Shown: positions 45,351-54,107 of the stretch, in pieces | How the letters are laid out: each line of letters begins with the position of its first letter | How positions within the stretch are numbered: position 1 is the stretch's first letter | Source: Flavobacterium sp. | Lineage (GTDB): Bacteria > Bacteroidota > Bacteroidia > Flavobacteriales > Flavobacteriaceae | NCBI RefSeq assembly: GCF_004211145.1 | Contig: NZ_SEBS01000017.1 | Coordinates: forward strand, 18,045 to 82,044 | Direction: 5' to 3' | Length of the DNA stretch: 64,000 bases | Translations under genes and position numbers: made by a program | Notes under the pieces: generated by a model | What the model saw: the letters and a program-made list of their open reading frames with translations, nothing else | What the model was told of the DNA's origin: nothing | The model's database searches: none

Positions 45351-45493
45351 GCGATTTTATTTTTTGACCGACGGCATTTTTCGCTGCAATATTTCACTTC
45401 GTCCCAAACTTTTCCCCATTTTTTGCGCCATGAAAACGGCAAGTCGCAGACAGGACATATTTTGGTTGGCAGATTTTCTTTTTTGACACGCAT
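45347..45493 (-). CDS. DUF2256 small zinc-ribbon-like protein
   Basis: 48-aa protein starting [20 protein letters not shown] with CPVC and later [11 protein letters not shown], a four-cysteine metal-binding pattern. The frame stays open upstream to 45682, but that part lies in a hairpin repeat and reads as nonsense, so I choose the ATG at 45493. The 4-base overlap with the photolyase gene repeats an association common for DUF2256. Confidence 0.88.
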   Translation of the reverse strand: MRVKKENLPTKICPVCDLPFSWRKKWGKVWDEVKYCSEKCRRSKNKIA

Positions 45494-45575
45494 TTTTAAA
45501 GTTAGCGATTGCATTTCGCGTTTGGAAACTGATTGTGATTTTGTTTGCGATTGTTGAATTGGAAAAAGTATGCGC

Positions 45576-45664
45576 GTTAGGGATGTGAGCGGATATCCTT
45601 TTTGTTTACGACGCTGAGCTTGTCGAGGCGGTAAACAAAAAGATAGAAGCGGCAGCCCGACGGC
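45576..45664 (-). repeat. long-hairpin intergenic repeat, copy 3
   Basis: Minus-strand reading: GCCGCCGTCGGGCTGCCGC, TTCTATCTTTTTGTTTAC, a 21-nt tip containing the common phrase GACAAGCTCAGC, GTAAACAAAAAGGATATCCG, CTCACATCCC. Same plan as copy 2; left end shared with copy 5. Confidence 0.7.
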
Positions 45665-45757
45665 GGCTTCCCGTTTCGTCATCTAAAACCGAATTTTCAA
45701 GCCGCCGGAACGCCCAAAAAAAGCATAAAAGTCCACTTTTTAAAAAGGTAATATCCG

Positions 45758-45765
45758 TACTTTTA
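45758..45765 (+). promoter_or_regulatory. possible kmo -7 element
   Basis: TACTTTTA (7 of 8 to TAnnTTTG), 20 bp before the ATG. Confidence 0.35.
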
Positions 45766-45785
45766 CACCGCTTACGCGAAAATCA

Positions 45786-47123
45786 ATGCAAACACCACTA
45801 AAAATCGCCGTCGTCGGTTCCGGATTGGTCGGTTCACTTTTGGCGATTTACCTCAAGAGACAAGGCCATACCGTTCACGTTTTTGATCGAAGCCCCGATA
45901 TCCGAAATATCCAATTTTCGGGTCGATCGATCAATTTGGCGATGTCCACGCGCGGTTGGAAAGCCGTTGACGAAGTTGGCATCGGCGATGAGATCCGGTC
46001 GATCGCGATCGCCATGGACAAACGCGCTATCCACGTTTCGGACGCGTTGAAATTCCAGCAATACGGCAAGGAAGGCGAAAGTATCTATTCGATTTCGCGC
46101 GGAACGTTGAACCGGAAAATGATCGATCTTGCCGAAGCTGCAGGTGCTGAATTCTTCTTCGAGCAACGCATTTGGGACGTTTCGCTCGCGACCGCGACGT
46201 TGCATATAGGCGAAACTGAAAGAGGCGAGTGGACCGACTTGAAATACGACATGGTTTTTGGAGCCGACGGCGCGTTCTCTCGGATTCGTCACCGCATGCA
46301 ACGCCAAAGTATGTTCAATTATTCCCAGGAATTTTTGAATACGGGTTACAAGGAGCTGAATATTCCCGCGAACGCCGACGGTACGCACAAACTCGATAAG
46401 AACTCTTTTCATATTTGGCCCAGAGGCGAATATATGTTGATCGCGCTGCCGAATCTCGACGGAAGTTTCACGTGTACGCTGTTCATGCCTTTCGAAGGCG
46501 AAAATTCGTTCGCATCGCTGACCGACCGCAAACTTGTAGAGGATTTCTTCGCGAAGAATTTCCCGGATTCGATCGACGTGATCCCGAAACTGGCCGAGGA
46601 TTTCTTCAAGAATCCGACGTCGACTTTGGTCACGATGAAATGTTATCCGTGGACGTTTGAGGACAAAGTCGCTTTGATAGGCGATGCCTGCCACGCGATC
46701 GTTCCGTTTTATGGACAAGGCATGAATGCGGGATTTGAGGATATTACGGTCTTGAACGAATGCATCGAGAAATTCGGGGACGATTGGACTACGATTTTCG
46801 CCGAATACCAAAAGTCACGCAAACCGAACGCCGATGCGATCGCCGAACTTTCATGGCGCAATTTCATGGAAATGTCATCGAGTGTCGCCGACGAGAAATT
46901 CCTGTTGCAGAAGAAAATCGAGAAACGTTTCTCAGAGAAATATCCCGACAAATGGTTGCCGTTGTACAGCCGCGTGACGTTCAGCCACAGGCCGTATTCG
47001 GAAGCACTCGCTATCGGCGACAAACAAAAAGCGATCATGGATCAGGTGATGCAGTTGGACGGAATTGAAAATAAATGGGATAGTGAGGAAGTGGAGAGGA
47101 AGATTTTTGAATACTTGTCGTAA
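45786..47123 (+). CDS. kmo: kynurenine 3-monooxygenase
   Basis: FAD monooxygenase making 3-hydroxykynurenine. 445 aa; Rossmann GxGxxG in VVGSGLVGSLLAIYLKRQGH, DxxxxxIRNIQFSGRSINLAMSTRGW typical of KMO, and the FAD signature IGDACHAIVPFYGQGMNAGF near residue 298. With kynU this supports a kynurenine pathway. Convergent with the NDH-2 gene across an inverted repeat. Confidence 0.95.
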   Translation: MQTPLKIAVVGSGLVGSLLAIYLKRQGHTVHVFDRSPDIRNIQFSGRSINLAMSTRGWKAVDEVGIGDEIRSIAIAMDKRAIHVSDALKFQQYGKEGESIYSISRGTLNRKMIDLAEAAGAEFFFEQRIWDVSLATATLHIGETERGEWTDLKYDMVFGADGAFSRIRHRMQRQSMFNYSQEFLNTGYKELNIPANADGTHKLDKNSFHIWPRGEYMLIALPNLDGSFTCTLFMPFEGENSFASLTDRKLVEDFFAKNFPDSIDVIPKLAEDFFKNPTSTLVTMKCYPWTFEDKVALIGDACHAIVPFYGQGMNAGFEDITVLNECIEKFGDDWTTIFAEYQKSRKPNADAIAELSWRNFMEMSSSVADEKFLLQKKIEKRFSEKYPDKWLPLYSRVTFSHRPYSEALAIGDKQKAIMDQVMQLDGIENKWDSEEVERKIFEYLS

Positions 47124-47131
47124 TTTTTTGT

Positions 47132-47177
47132 TTCGGGTTTAGAGTTTAGGGTTAACGCAAAACTCTAAACCCGAAAC
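47132..47177. terminator. inverted repeat between convergent kmo and NDH-2 genes
   Basis: TTTCGGGTTTAGAGTTT (47132-47148) and AAACTCTAAACCCGAAA (47161-47177), flanked by T and A runs, so it may serve as terminator in both directions. Confidence 0.65.
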
Positions 47178-47181
47178 AAAA

Positions 47182-48447
47182 TTATTCAACCGGTTTCTTA
47201 CTCGGCGTATCCATCAAAACCCTCAAAGTCGAATCGTTCGTAAAATAACTGAACGCCCAATTCACGAAAATGAGCAATCGGTTCTTGATGCTCAGGATCA
47301 ACATCAGGTGGACGAACATCCACGTGAACCAAGCCAATCTTCCCTGAAAACTGAATTGTGGCAAGTCGACGACGGCTTTTCGTTTCCCGATCGTCGCCAT
47401 CGAACCCTTGTCGTGGTATTCGAAAGGTTTGAGCATCACGCCTTTTGAGAGTCGGATGAAATTCTTGGCCAACATTTCAGCCTGTTCGTTCGCGACGGCG
47501 GCCAATTGCGGATGTCCTTTCGGGAATTTATTGGTTTCCATGTACGCGATGTCGCCGATCGCATAGACGTCTTTGAGATTCTGCAATTCATTCTGTCGGT
47601 TCACGACGAGTCTATTGCCGCGCGCGTAATTGTCCTCGGGGATTCCTTCGAGTTTCACGCCCGAGATTCCCGCGGCCCAGATCACGTTTTCGCTTTTTAT
47701 GGTTTCACCGCTTTTGAGTTTCACGGTCACGCCGTCGTAGGAATCGAGAAGTGTTTCAGTCTTAACGATCACGCCGAGGTCTTCGAGGTATTTTCGTGAG
47801 TATTTCTTCGAATCGTCGCTCATCGCGTTGAGGACATTGGGCAAACCTTCGAGCAGATACACTTTGAGTTTTGAGAAATCCTTGTCGGGATAATCGCGCG
47901 GCAAAACATTCTTTTTCATTTCCGACAAAGCGCCCGCGAGTTCGACCCCGGTCGGGCCGGCACCGACGACGACGAAAGTCAACAACGCGTCGAGTTCTTC
48001 GGGTTTGGCGATGATCGCGTCTTCAAACGTCTGTAGGATTCGGTTACGCAGCTGGATGGCTTCCGGCACGGATTTCATCGGGTAGGCGTGTTTCGCGAGT
48101 TCCTGATTTCCGAAATAATTCGTTTCGCAACCGTTCGCGATAACCAGATAATCGTATTCGTAGTCGCCGATCGACGTGTGCAATTTCTTATTCTGGGTAT
48201 CGATATTTTCAACTTTTGCAACTCGGACATGCACGTTCTTGCAATATTGGAAAACCTTTCGCAACGGAAACGAGATGCTCGAAGGTTCCAATCGCGCGGT
48301 CGCGACCTGGTACATCAAAGGCTGGAATTGATGGTAATTGTGTTTGTCGAAGATCCAGATATCGTAATCGGACTTCTTTAAATGTTGCGCGAGCGTAAGT
48401 CCCGCGAATCCCGCGCCTACAATGGCAATGCGCTTTCTATTTCCCAT
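47182..48447 (-). CDS. ndh: type II NADH:quinone oxidoreductase
   Basis: Membrane-associated single-subunit NADH dehydrogenase, 421 aa. Two Rossmann motifs: VGAGFAGLTLAQHLKK (FAD) and VVGAGPTGVELAGALSEM (NADH); quinone-region motif YAIGDIAYMETNKFPKGHPQ and a C-terminal hydrophobic anchor (LAWFTWMFVHLMLILSIKN). It feeds electrons to menaquinone without proton pumping. Single gene. Confidence 0.93.
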   Translation of the reverse strand: MGNRKRIAIVGAGFAGLTLAQHLKKSDYDIWIFDKHNYHQFQPLMYQVATARLEPSSISFPLRKVFQYCKNVHVRVAKVENIDTQNKKLHTSIGDYEYDYLVIANGCETNYFGNQELAKHAYPMKSVPEAIQLRNRILQTFEDAIIAKPEELDALLTFVVVGAGPTGVELAGALSEMKKNVLPRDYPDKDFSKLKVYLLEGLPNVLNAMSDDSKKYSRKYLEDLGVIVKTETLLDSYDGVTVKLKSGETIKSENVIWAAGISGVKLEGIPEDNYARGNRLVVNRQNELQNLKDVYAIGDIAYMETNKFPKGHPQLAAVANEQAEMLAKNFIRLSKGVMLKPFEYHDKGSMATIGKRKAVVDLPQFSFQGRLAWFTWMFVHLMLILSIKNRLLIFVNWAFSYFTNDSTLRVLMDTPSKKPVE

Positions 48448-48556
48448 GTCGTCGTTATTGGTATTTAAAGTTACCGAATAAAAACCGTCGGGATTTTGGG
48501 ATTAACGTTTCTTAAAGACACATTGGGAAGCGAAATCGATTACGTTTGTCGTTTGA

Positions 48557-48715
48557 TTATTTTTTCAACCTCATTCCGTTTTGCGTGGTCACTTTTGCGA
48601 AGTAAATGCCGTTCGACTTGTTAGAGATGTCGATCTGCGTAGTTGCCGACTGCGCTTCCCTAAAGGTGTTTCACAATGATTTCGGTTTGGTCTTACAACA
48701 AGCAAATAGATTTTC
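48557..48715 (-). pseudogene. remnant of a T9SS type A sorting domain
   Basis: In one minus-strand frame, 37 codons read NTFREAQSATTQIDIS then NKSNGIYFAKVTTQNGMRLK and end KK-stop at 48557, a typical T9SS C-terminal sorting domain. A TGA (48671-48673) interrupts just upstream, and no protein body is found before the DUF486 gene at 48732. It looks like the 3' end of a lost secreted-protein gene. Confidence 0.6.
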
Positions 48716-48731
48716 CCCCTCGGGTTGCGCG

Positions 48732-49100
48732 TTATTTCTTGAAAATAAAGTACACGGCCAACACCAAAAAGCAAAATCCCACGGCGTGATTCCATTTGAA
48801 TGTCTCGTTTTTGAAAAATAGCAACGAGAAAATAACGAAAACTACAAGCGTAATCACTTCCTGGATGACTTTCAATTGCATGAGCGAAAAAGGGCCGCCG
48901 TTTTCCTTGAATCCGATGCGGTTTGCAGGCACCTGGAAGAAATATTCGAATAGTGCCAATCCCCAACTGATGAATACGATGGCGATTAATCCCGCCGATT
49001 CGAACCATTTCCATTCCTTGAATTTCAAATGGCCGTACCACGCCAAGGTCATGAAGATGTTCGACAACACGAGCAATCCAATCGTGAGAAATCCTTTCAT
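48732..49100 (-). CDS. DMT-superfamily small membrane protein (DUF486)
   Basis: 122 aa with four transmembrane helices (FLTIGLLVLSNIFMTLAWYG at the N-terminus, VITLVVFVIFSLLFF, HAVGFCFLVLAVYFIF). Matches the DUF486 family of half-size drug/metabolite transporter-like proteins. Substrate unknown. One base from the HerA-like gene, so probably co-transcribed with it. Confidence 0.85.
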   Translation of the reverse strand: MKGFLTIGLLVLSNIFMTLAWYGHLKFKEWKWFESAGLIAIVFISWGLALFEYFFQVPANRIGFKENGGPFSLMQLKVIQEVITLVVFVIFSLLFFKNETFKWNHAVGFCFLVLAVYFIFKK

Positions 49101-49101
49101 T

Positions 49102-50667
49102 TTATTTCTTGAACAGTTTAGACAACACGCCGAACGCGCCCCTGATAAAAGTAGCGCTCGTCAATACTTTTACAACCGACTTCGTAATTTGTCCAGTTTG
49201 ATCCGACGATTGCTTTTGTTGTTGTTCGGCTTGCTTTTGTTCGACTTTTGCTTGCTCAGCCTGTTGTTTGGCCGCTTCGGCTTGTTGCTTCTGCTGGGTT
49301 GCGGCGGTCTCGGCTTCCTGGATTTTCTTGTTGAGCAATTCGTAGGCGCTTTCCCGATCTACCAATTCGTTGTATTTCCTGACGAGTTTGGATTTGTCGT
49401 TTATGGCTTTGATCTCGTCGTCGGTGAGCACATCCATGCGGCTTTGTGGCGCGCGCATCATCGTGGCGGCGAGCGGGGTCGGGATTCCTTTTTCGTTGAG
49501 CGCCGTGACGAGCGCCTCTCCGATTCCGAGGCTTGTGAGCAATTCGTCGGTTTTGTAGAAGGCTGACGTCGGGTAATTGTCGGCCGTTTGTTTGATTGCC
49601 TGTCGGTCGTTCGCGGTGAATGCCCTTAATGCGTGCTGGATTTTCAGACCTAGTTGGGCGAGCACGCCGTTCGGAATGTCCATCGGATTTTGGGTGATGA
49701 AATAGATGCCGATGCCTTTCGATCGGATCAATTTTACAATCGTCTCAATCTGCTCCAGAAGTGCCTTGCTCGCCTCGTTGAAAATCAAGTGCGCCTCGTC
49801 TATAAAAATGACGAGTTCGGGTTGGCCCGAGTCGCCTTGTTCGGGCATCTGTTGGTAGATTTCGGCAAGCAGGCTGAGCATGAAAGTCGAGAATAATTTC
49901 GGTTTGTCCTGGATGTCGTTGAGTCGTAGCACGTTTACATAACCGCGTCCGTTTTCGTCGATTCGCATGAGGTCGGAAATCTCGAAACTCAATTCCCCGA
50001 AGAAAATATCGCCGCCCTGCTGTTCGACCTCGATGATTTTTCGTAGGATTGTTCCTGTGGTTGCAGTCGAGATTTTGCCGTAGTTTTCTTCGATTTCGTC
50101 TTTTCCTTCCTCGGTAATGTAGTTAAGGACTTTCTTAATGTCTTTTAGGTCGAGTAACGCAAGTTGGTTGTCGTCGCAATATTTGAAGATGATTGACACG
50201 ACCCCGGCCTGGACGTCGTTGAGGTTTAGGATGCGCGAAAAAAGAACCGGTCCGAATTCTGAGACCGTTGCCCTTAATCGGACACCATTTTGATCCGACA
50301 GCGTCATGAGTTCCACAGGAAAAGCCGATGGCGTGAATGGAAGACCGATTTTCGCGTGACGTTCCTCTATAAAAGGTTGTTCGACGCCTGCCTGAGCGAT
50401 TCCACTGAAGTCGCCCTTTATGTCCATCATGAGTACGGGAATCCCGAAAGCCGACAATTGTTCCGATAACACCTGGATCGTTTTGGTCTTTCCGGTTCCC
50501 GTTGCGCCCGCGATCAATCCGTGGCGGTTTAAGGTCTTCAACGGGATTTTAATGTGTGCTTCCGGTAACGCTTCGCCGTCGAGCATTGCCGCGCCCAATG
50601 TCAGGCTTTCTCCTTTTGAGGTGTAGCCGTCGGTTATGACTTTTATGAAATCGTCTTTTGTAGGCAT
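49102..50667 (-). CDS. HerA-like helicase/ATPase (DUF853)
   Basis: 521 aa. Walker A GATGTGKT at residues 54-61, Walker B VIFIDEAHLIF near 240, and a Gln-rich coiled coil near the C-terminus (KQQAEAAKQQAEQAKVEQKQ) ending in a short conserved tail. DUF853/YjgR-type ATPases resemble HerA DNA pumps, but their role is not settled. ATG 50667 (MPTKDDFIKVITDGY) is preferred over the open extension to 50748. Confidence 0.9.
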   Translation of the reverse strand: MPTKDDFIKVITDGYTSKGESLTLGAAMLDGEALPEAHIKIPLKTLNRHGLIAGATGTGKTKTIQVLSEQLSAFGIPVLMMDIKGDFSGIAQAGVEQPFIEERHAKIGLPFTPSAFPVELMTLSDQNGVRLRATVSEFGPVLFSRILNLNDVQAGVVSIIFKYCDDNQLALLDLKDIKKVLNYITEEGKDEIEENYGKISTATTGTILRKIIEVEQQGGDIFFGELSFEISDLMRIDENGRGYVNVLRLNDIQDKPKLFSTFMLSLLAEIYQQMPEQGDSGQPELVIFIDEAHLIFNEASKALLEQIETIVKLIRSKGIGIYFITQNPMDIPNGVLAQLGLKIQHALRAFTANDRQAIKQTADNYPTSAFYKTDELLTSLGIGEALVTALNEKGIPTPLAATMMRAPQSRMDVLTDDEIKAINDKSKLVRKYNELVDRESAYELLNKKIQEAETAATQQKQQAEAAKQQAEQAKVEQKQAEQQQKQSSDQTGQITKSVVKVLTSATFIRGAFGVLSKLFKK

Positions 50668-50967
50668 ATTTTTATGTTTTGTTGGTCTGTTTGTTTGATT
50701 TCGGAAAGTTATGAATTTAGGAAATAGACGGTTATATTTTTTTTTCATGGCCGACCCAACCTTTTAACAAAAAATAACATCTTGTGAGATACTATCTCAA
50801 TCGTTTGCACGTTAGGTACGGCAACGGTTTTGGGCAGATTAAATTAATGCTAAGAATGTGAAAAAAAGTTTTTTTATTTGACGTAAAAAATTAAATTTGC
50901 CTCTTATGGTTTTACCATAAAATTAAAAAACTAATAAGATAATTATTAAAAACTAAAAATTGAAAAA
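50668..50967. other. intergenic region between HerA-like gene and exbB
   Basis: AT-rich divergent promoter region. Apart from the exbB -7 element at 50892-50899 I see no RNA or repeat structure. Confidence 0.5.
50892..50899 (+). promoter_or_regulatory. exbB operon promoter -7 element
   Basis: TAAATTTG, exact match to TAnnTTTG; leader of about 65 nt. Confidence 0.55.
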
Positions 50968-51789
50968 ATGGCAAACGCTAAGAAACAAAGTAGTTCAAAC
51001 GGAGGAAGTGCCTTCTCTGCGATCACTATCGTTGTATGTATTTTTATTGGCTGGGTAATCTGGCAGTTCATCATGGGTAACGGTTCTAACTTTGAAGGTG
51101 GAACAAATGAAGGTCACCCACTACCAGGTAACTATCTTGCAATGGTATACAAAGGTGGTCCGATCGTACCAGTCCTAATGGGTCTACTTTTAATGGTGGT
51201 GGTTTTCTCGATAGAGCGTTTCATGGTTATTGGTAAAGCTGCAGGAAAAGGAAATCTTGACACTTTCATGAATAATGTTCAAGGTCACATCAAATCAGGT
51301 GATATCGATGGCGCTATTGCTGCTTGTGACAAACAACAAGGTTCGGTTGCAAATGCAATCAAAGCTGCACTGGTAAAATACCAAGAAGTTAAGAAAGAAG
51401 GTTTGAACAGCGAAGAAGCTGCTGAGACGATCCACAAGGAAATTGAAGAAGCTACTTCACTTGAAATGCCAATGCTAGAGAAAAACCTTACAATCCTTTC
51501 GACTCTTGTATCGCTTGGTACACTTGCGGGTCTATTGGGTACGGTAACGGGTATGATCAAGGCGTTCGGTGCGTTGGCGACAGCAGGTACTCCTGACCAG
51601 GCTTTGCTTGCGAACGGTATCTCGGAAGCGCTTATCAACACGGCTACAGGAATCTCGACTTCGGCTTTGGCAATCGTTACTTACAACTTGTTTACTTCTA
51701 AAATCGATACGCTTACATATTCTATTGACGAAGCTGGTTCGACAATCGTGAGCACGTACAGAAGATTCAGAGGTTCTCTAAAAAACTAA
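50968..51789 (+). CDS. exbB: ExbB/TolQ proton channel
   Basis: Inner-membrane stator that uses the proton gradient to power TonB. 273 aa with a Gly/Ser-rich N-terminus, three helices (ITIVVCIFIGWVIWQFIMG; VPVLMGLLLMVVVFSIERFM; and the pair LSTLVSLGTLAGLLGTVTGM / INTATGISTSALAIVTYNLF). Codon use is plainer and less GC-rich than most of the window, fitting high expression. First of a seven-gene cluster. Confidence 0.95.
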   Translation: MANAKKQSSSNGGSAFSAITIVVCIFIGWVIWQFIMGNGSNFEGGTNEGHPLPGNYLAMVYKGGPIVPVLMGLLLMVVVFSIERFMVIGKAAGKGNLDTFMNNVQGHIKSGDIDGAIAACDKQQGSVANAIKAALVKYQEVKKEGLNSEEAAETIHKEIEEATSLEMPMLEKNLTILSTLVSLGTLAGLLGTVTGMIKAFGALATAGTPDQALLANGISEALINTATGISTSALAIVTYNLFTSKIDTLTYSIDEAGSTIVSTYRRFRGSLKN

Positions 51790-51850
51790 TACTAATTATA
51801 AGATTATTCCCGTTTTTTATAACGTGACCGATCTATAATCATAAAACTAT

Positions 51851-52468
51851 ATGGCTAAAGTAAAAATGAGTAAGAAGGCGACGAGCATCGACATGACAGC
51901 GATGTGTGACGTAGCTTTCCTTTTGCTCACGTTCTTTATCCTTACCGCAACCGCAAAGCAGCCGGAACCACTTCCGGTAGATACGCCAAGCTCAACTGTT
52001 CAAACCAAGTTGCCTGACAGCGATTTGGCTACGATTACGATCGGACAGGGAGGTAAAGTGTTTTTTGGAATTGCAGGAAGGGATTTGAGAGTGGAGGCAT
52101 TGAACTCTATGAGCAGGCAATACAAGGTTTCTTTCACTCCAGAAGAGATCGAGAAGTTTGCGCTTATTGAGAATTTCGGTGCGCCAATCGAGAACTTGAA
52201 GCAAGTGATAAACATGAAAAGTAGCGATAGAAACAAAGCGGGCATCCAACCTGGAGTTCCAAAGGATTCGCTTAACAATCAGCTAGCCGACTGGATTCAA
52301 TTTGCCCGTCGTGCAACGATAGATTTGCATCAAAAAGAATTGTCGATAGCAATCAAAGGCGATGCGAAGGAAGAATATCCGCAGATCAAAAAGGTTATGG
52401 ATATCCTACAGGATCAAAAGGTTAACAGCTTCAACTTGGTAACCGGTCTACGCGGTGAAGATTTTTAA
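51851..52468 (+). CDS. exbD: ExbD biopolymer transport protein 1
   Basis: 205 aa with one N-terminal helix carrying the proton-relaying Asp: DMTAMCDVAFLLLTFFILTA. The periplasmic part is longer than in E. coli ExbD (141 aa). Acts with ExbB and the second ExbD. Confidence 0.93.
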   Translation: MAKVKMSKKATSIDMTAMCDVAFLLLTFFILTATAKQPEPLPVDTPSSTVQTKLPDSDLATITIGQGGKVFFGIAGRDLRVEALNSMSRQYKVSFTPEEIEKFALIENFGAPIENLKQVINMKSSDRNKAGIQPGVPKDSLNNQLADWIQFARRATIDLHQKELSIAIKGDAKEEYPQIKKVMDILQDQKVNSFNLVTGLRGEDF

Positions 52469-52483
52469 TTTAAACAACACGAA

Positions 52484-53062
52484 ATGGCTGAATTAAATAC
52501 CGGCGACGGCGGAGGAAAGAAAGGCTCCAAGAAAGTCCGCAGTAAAAAACTGAATTCAAAGGTCGACCTTACGGCGATGGTGGATTTGGCGTTCTTGCTG
52601 ATCACTTTCTTCATGCTTACGACCTCGCTCTCAAAACCTCAATCGATGGATTTGAGCTTGCCGGACAAAGACGACGATCCTACGAAAAACAAGGATGTTA
52701 AAGTCGATGAAAACCGTACGATGACTTTGCTTTTGGGCGATAATAACCAAGTGAAATACTACATGGGAATTTTGAATACGCCAATGGCTCCAAAAGATAT
52801 CGCTTACGGAAAGGCTGGACTTCGCGCTGAGGTAATCAAGCAAAAGAAGAAGGTCCAGGAATATACAGGAGATCCTAAAAAAGGGCTCATTGTGATCATC
52901 AAACCAAGCAAGAAATCAAATTATAAGAATTTGGTCGATGTCTTGGATGAAATGGCGATATCCGACGTTCCGACTTATGCGATCGTCGATATCCTTCCGG
53001 AAGAGGTTAAAATATTAGAAGGTAACGCCGCTGCGGCTCCCGCTGCACCAGCTGCCCAGTAA
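52484..53062 (+). CDS. exbD: ExbD biopolymer transport protein 2
   Basis: 192 aa. N-terminal basic segment then the helix DLTAMVDLAFLLITFFMLTT with the conserved Asp; Ala/Pro-rich tail (AAAAPAAPAAQ). Two unlike ExbD proteins per ExbB is the usual Bacteroidota layout. 15 bp after exbD1. Confidence 0.93.
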   Translation: MAELNTGDGGGKKGSKKVRSKKLNSKVDLTAMVDLAFLLITFFMLTTSLSKPQSMDLSLPDKDDDPTKNKDVKVDENRTMTLLLGDNNQVKYYMGILNTPMAPKDIAYGKAGLRAEVIKQKKKVQEYTGDPKKGLIVIIKPSKKSNYKNLVDVLDEMAISDVPTYAIVDILPEEVKILEGNAAAAPAAPAAQ

Positions 53063-53080
53063 CCTAAAGAAACTAAACAA

Positions 53081-53869
53081 ATGAAACTGGATTTATTAAA
53101 ACACGGATGGCTGGATATAGTTTTCGAAGGGCGAAATAAGCTCTACGGCGCTTATCAGTTACGCAAGGAAAATCCTAAAACGACCATGATGGCTCTCATC
53201 ATGGGTGGTTTGGTATTCGCTTTCTTGGTTAGCACGCCGCTTTTGGCGAAGTTGCTTCCTGAGAAATCGGATTCAGATGAAAACCTTGACAAGAAAATCG
53301 TAGCGATCAAGCTTCCCCCGAAAAAGGAAATTCCTAAAGACTTGCCGCCGCCTCCACCGCCACCTCCAAAAATCGATCAGGTGAAATTCGTTAAGCCTGT
53401 CGTTGCGAAAGCTGAAGAGGTAGTCGAGGAACCGCCAAAAATCAAGGAGATTGAAAACAAAAAAGTAGGTGACGAGAACATCAAAGGTGATCCTGACGCC
53501 GAACTTACTGTTGAACCGGTTGGAAACGGTCCTAAAGATGTCGTAGAAGAAGACAACACGATCTACAACTCTGCAGGTATCGAGGTAAAACCTGAATTCC
53601 CGGGCGGAATCGGGAAGTTCTACAAATTCGTAACCGATAACTTCAGAACTCCTGACGATACTCCGGGTGGGCGTATGGTTGTCTCTTTCGTAGTTGAGAA
53701 AGACGGCTCGCTTACAGATATCAAAGTTGTTCGCGACGTTGGTTACGGGACGAAAGAAGAAGCGATCCGTACACTTAAAAAGTCACCTCGCTGGTCTCCG
53801 GCTGAGCAAAACGGTAAAAAAGTGCGTTGTACGTTTACGTTGCCAATTACCATTCAGGCTCCAGAATAA
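53081..53869 (+). CDS. tonB: TonB energy transducer
   Basis: 262 aa. One helix (TTMMALIMGGLVFAFLVSTP, residues about 30-50), a proline-rich spacer (PKDLPPPPPPPPKIDQ), and a C-terminal TonB domain (FPGGIGKFYKFVTDNFRTP to WSPAEQNGKKVRCTFTLPI). Couples ExbB/ExbD to outer-membrane receptors such as the barrel at 5825. Confidence 0.94.
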   Translation: MKLDLLKHGWLDIVFEGRNKLYGAYQLRKENPKTTMMALIMGGLVFAFLVSTPLLAKLLPEKSDSDENLDKKIVAIKLPPKKEIPKDLPPPPPPPPKIDQVKFVKPVVAKAEEVVEEPPKIKEIENKKVGDENIKGDPDAELTVEPVGNGPKDVVEEDNTIYNSAGIEVKPEFPGGIGKFYKFVTDNFRTPDDTPGGRMVVSFVVEKDGSLTDIKVVRDVGYGTKEEAIRTLKKSPRWSPAEQNGKKVRCTFTLPITIQAPE

Positions 53870-53873
53870 CGAT

Positions 53874-54107
53874 ATGACAAACGGTTATATGAAAAAGAAG
53901 AAATCGCCGAAAGAGCGATTTCTTCTCGTTATAGGGATTCTGTTCTTTTTGGTTTACCTGTTCATGGGCTTGGCTATCATCTTTTATGACAAGCTGCCGT
54001 TGGGCATGGAATATAAATACCGCGTTGCGTTAGGGTCGTTGCTTATCGTGTATGCATTCATACGATTTGTAAGGCTACTTAAATCTGAAAACACACAAGA
54101 TGAGTAA
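53874..54107 (+). CDS. small membrane protein in tonB operon
   Basis: 77 aa (MTNGYMKKKKSPKERFLLVI) with two transmembrane helices, the second ending in a basic patch (YAFIRFVRLLKSENTQDE). A shorter start at 53889 is possible. It lies 4 bp after tonB and overlaps the next gene by 8 bp, so it belongs to the operon. Function unknown; the longer in-frame stretch from 53694 is read through tonB in another frame. Confidence 0.75.
   Translation: MTNGYMKKKKSPKERFLLVIGILFFLVYLFMGLAIIFYDKLPLGMEYKYRVALGSLLIVYAFIRFVRLLKSENTQDE

Noticed and set aside
45494..45682. N-terminal extension of the DUF2256 gene
   Set aside because: It translates the long-hairpin repeat; the conserved protein starts at MRVKKENL.
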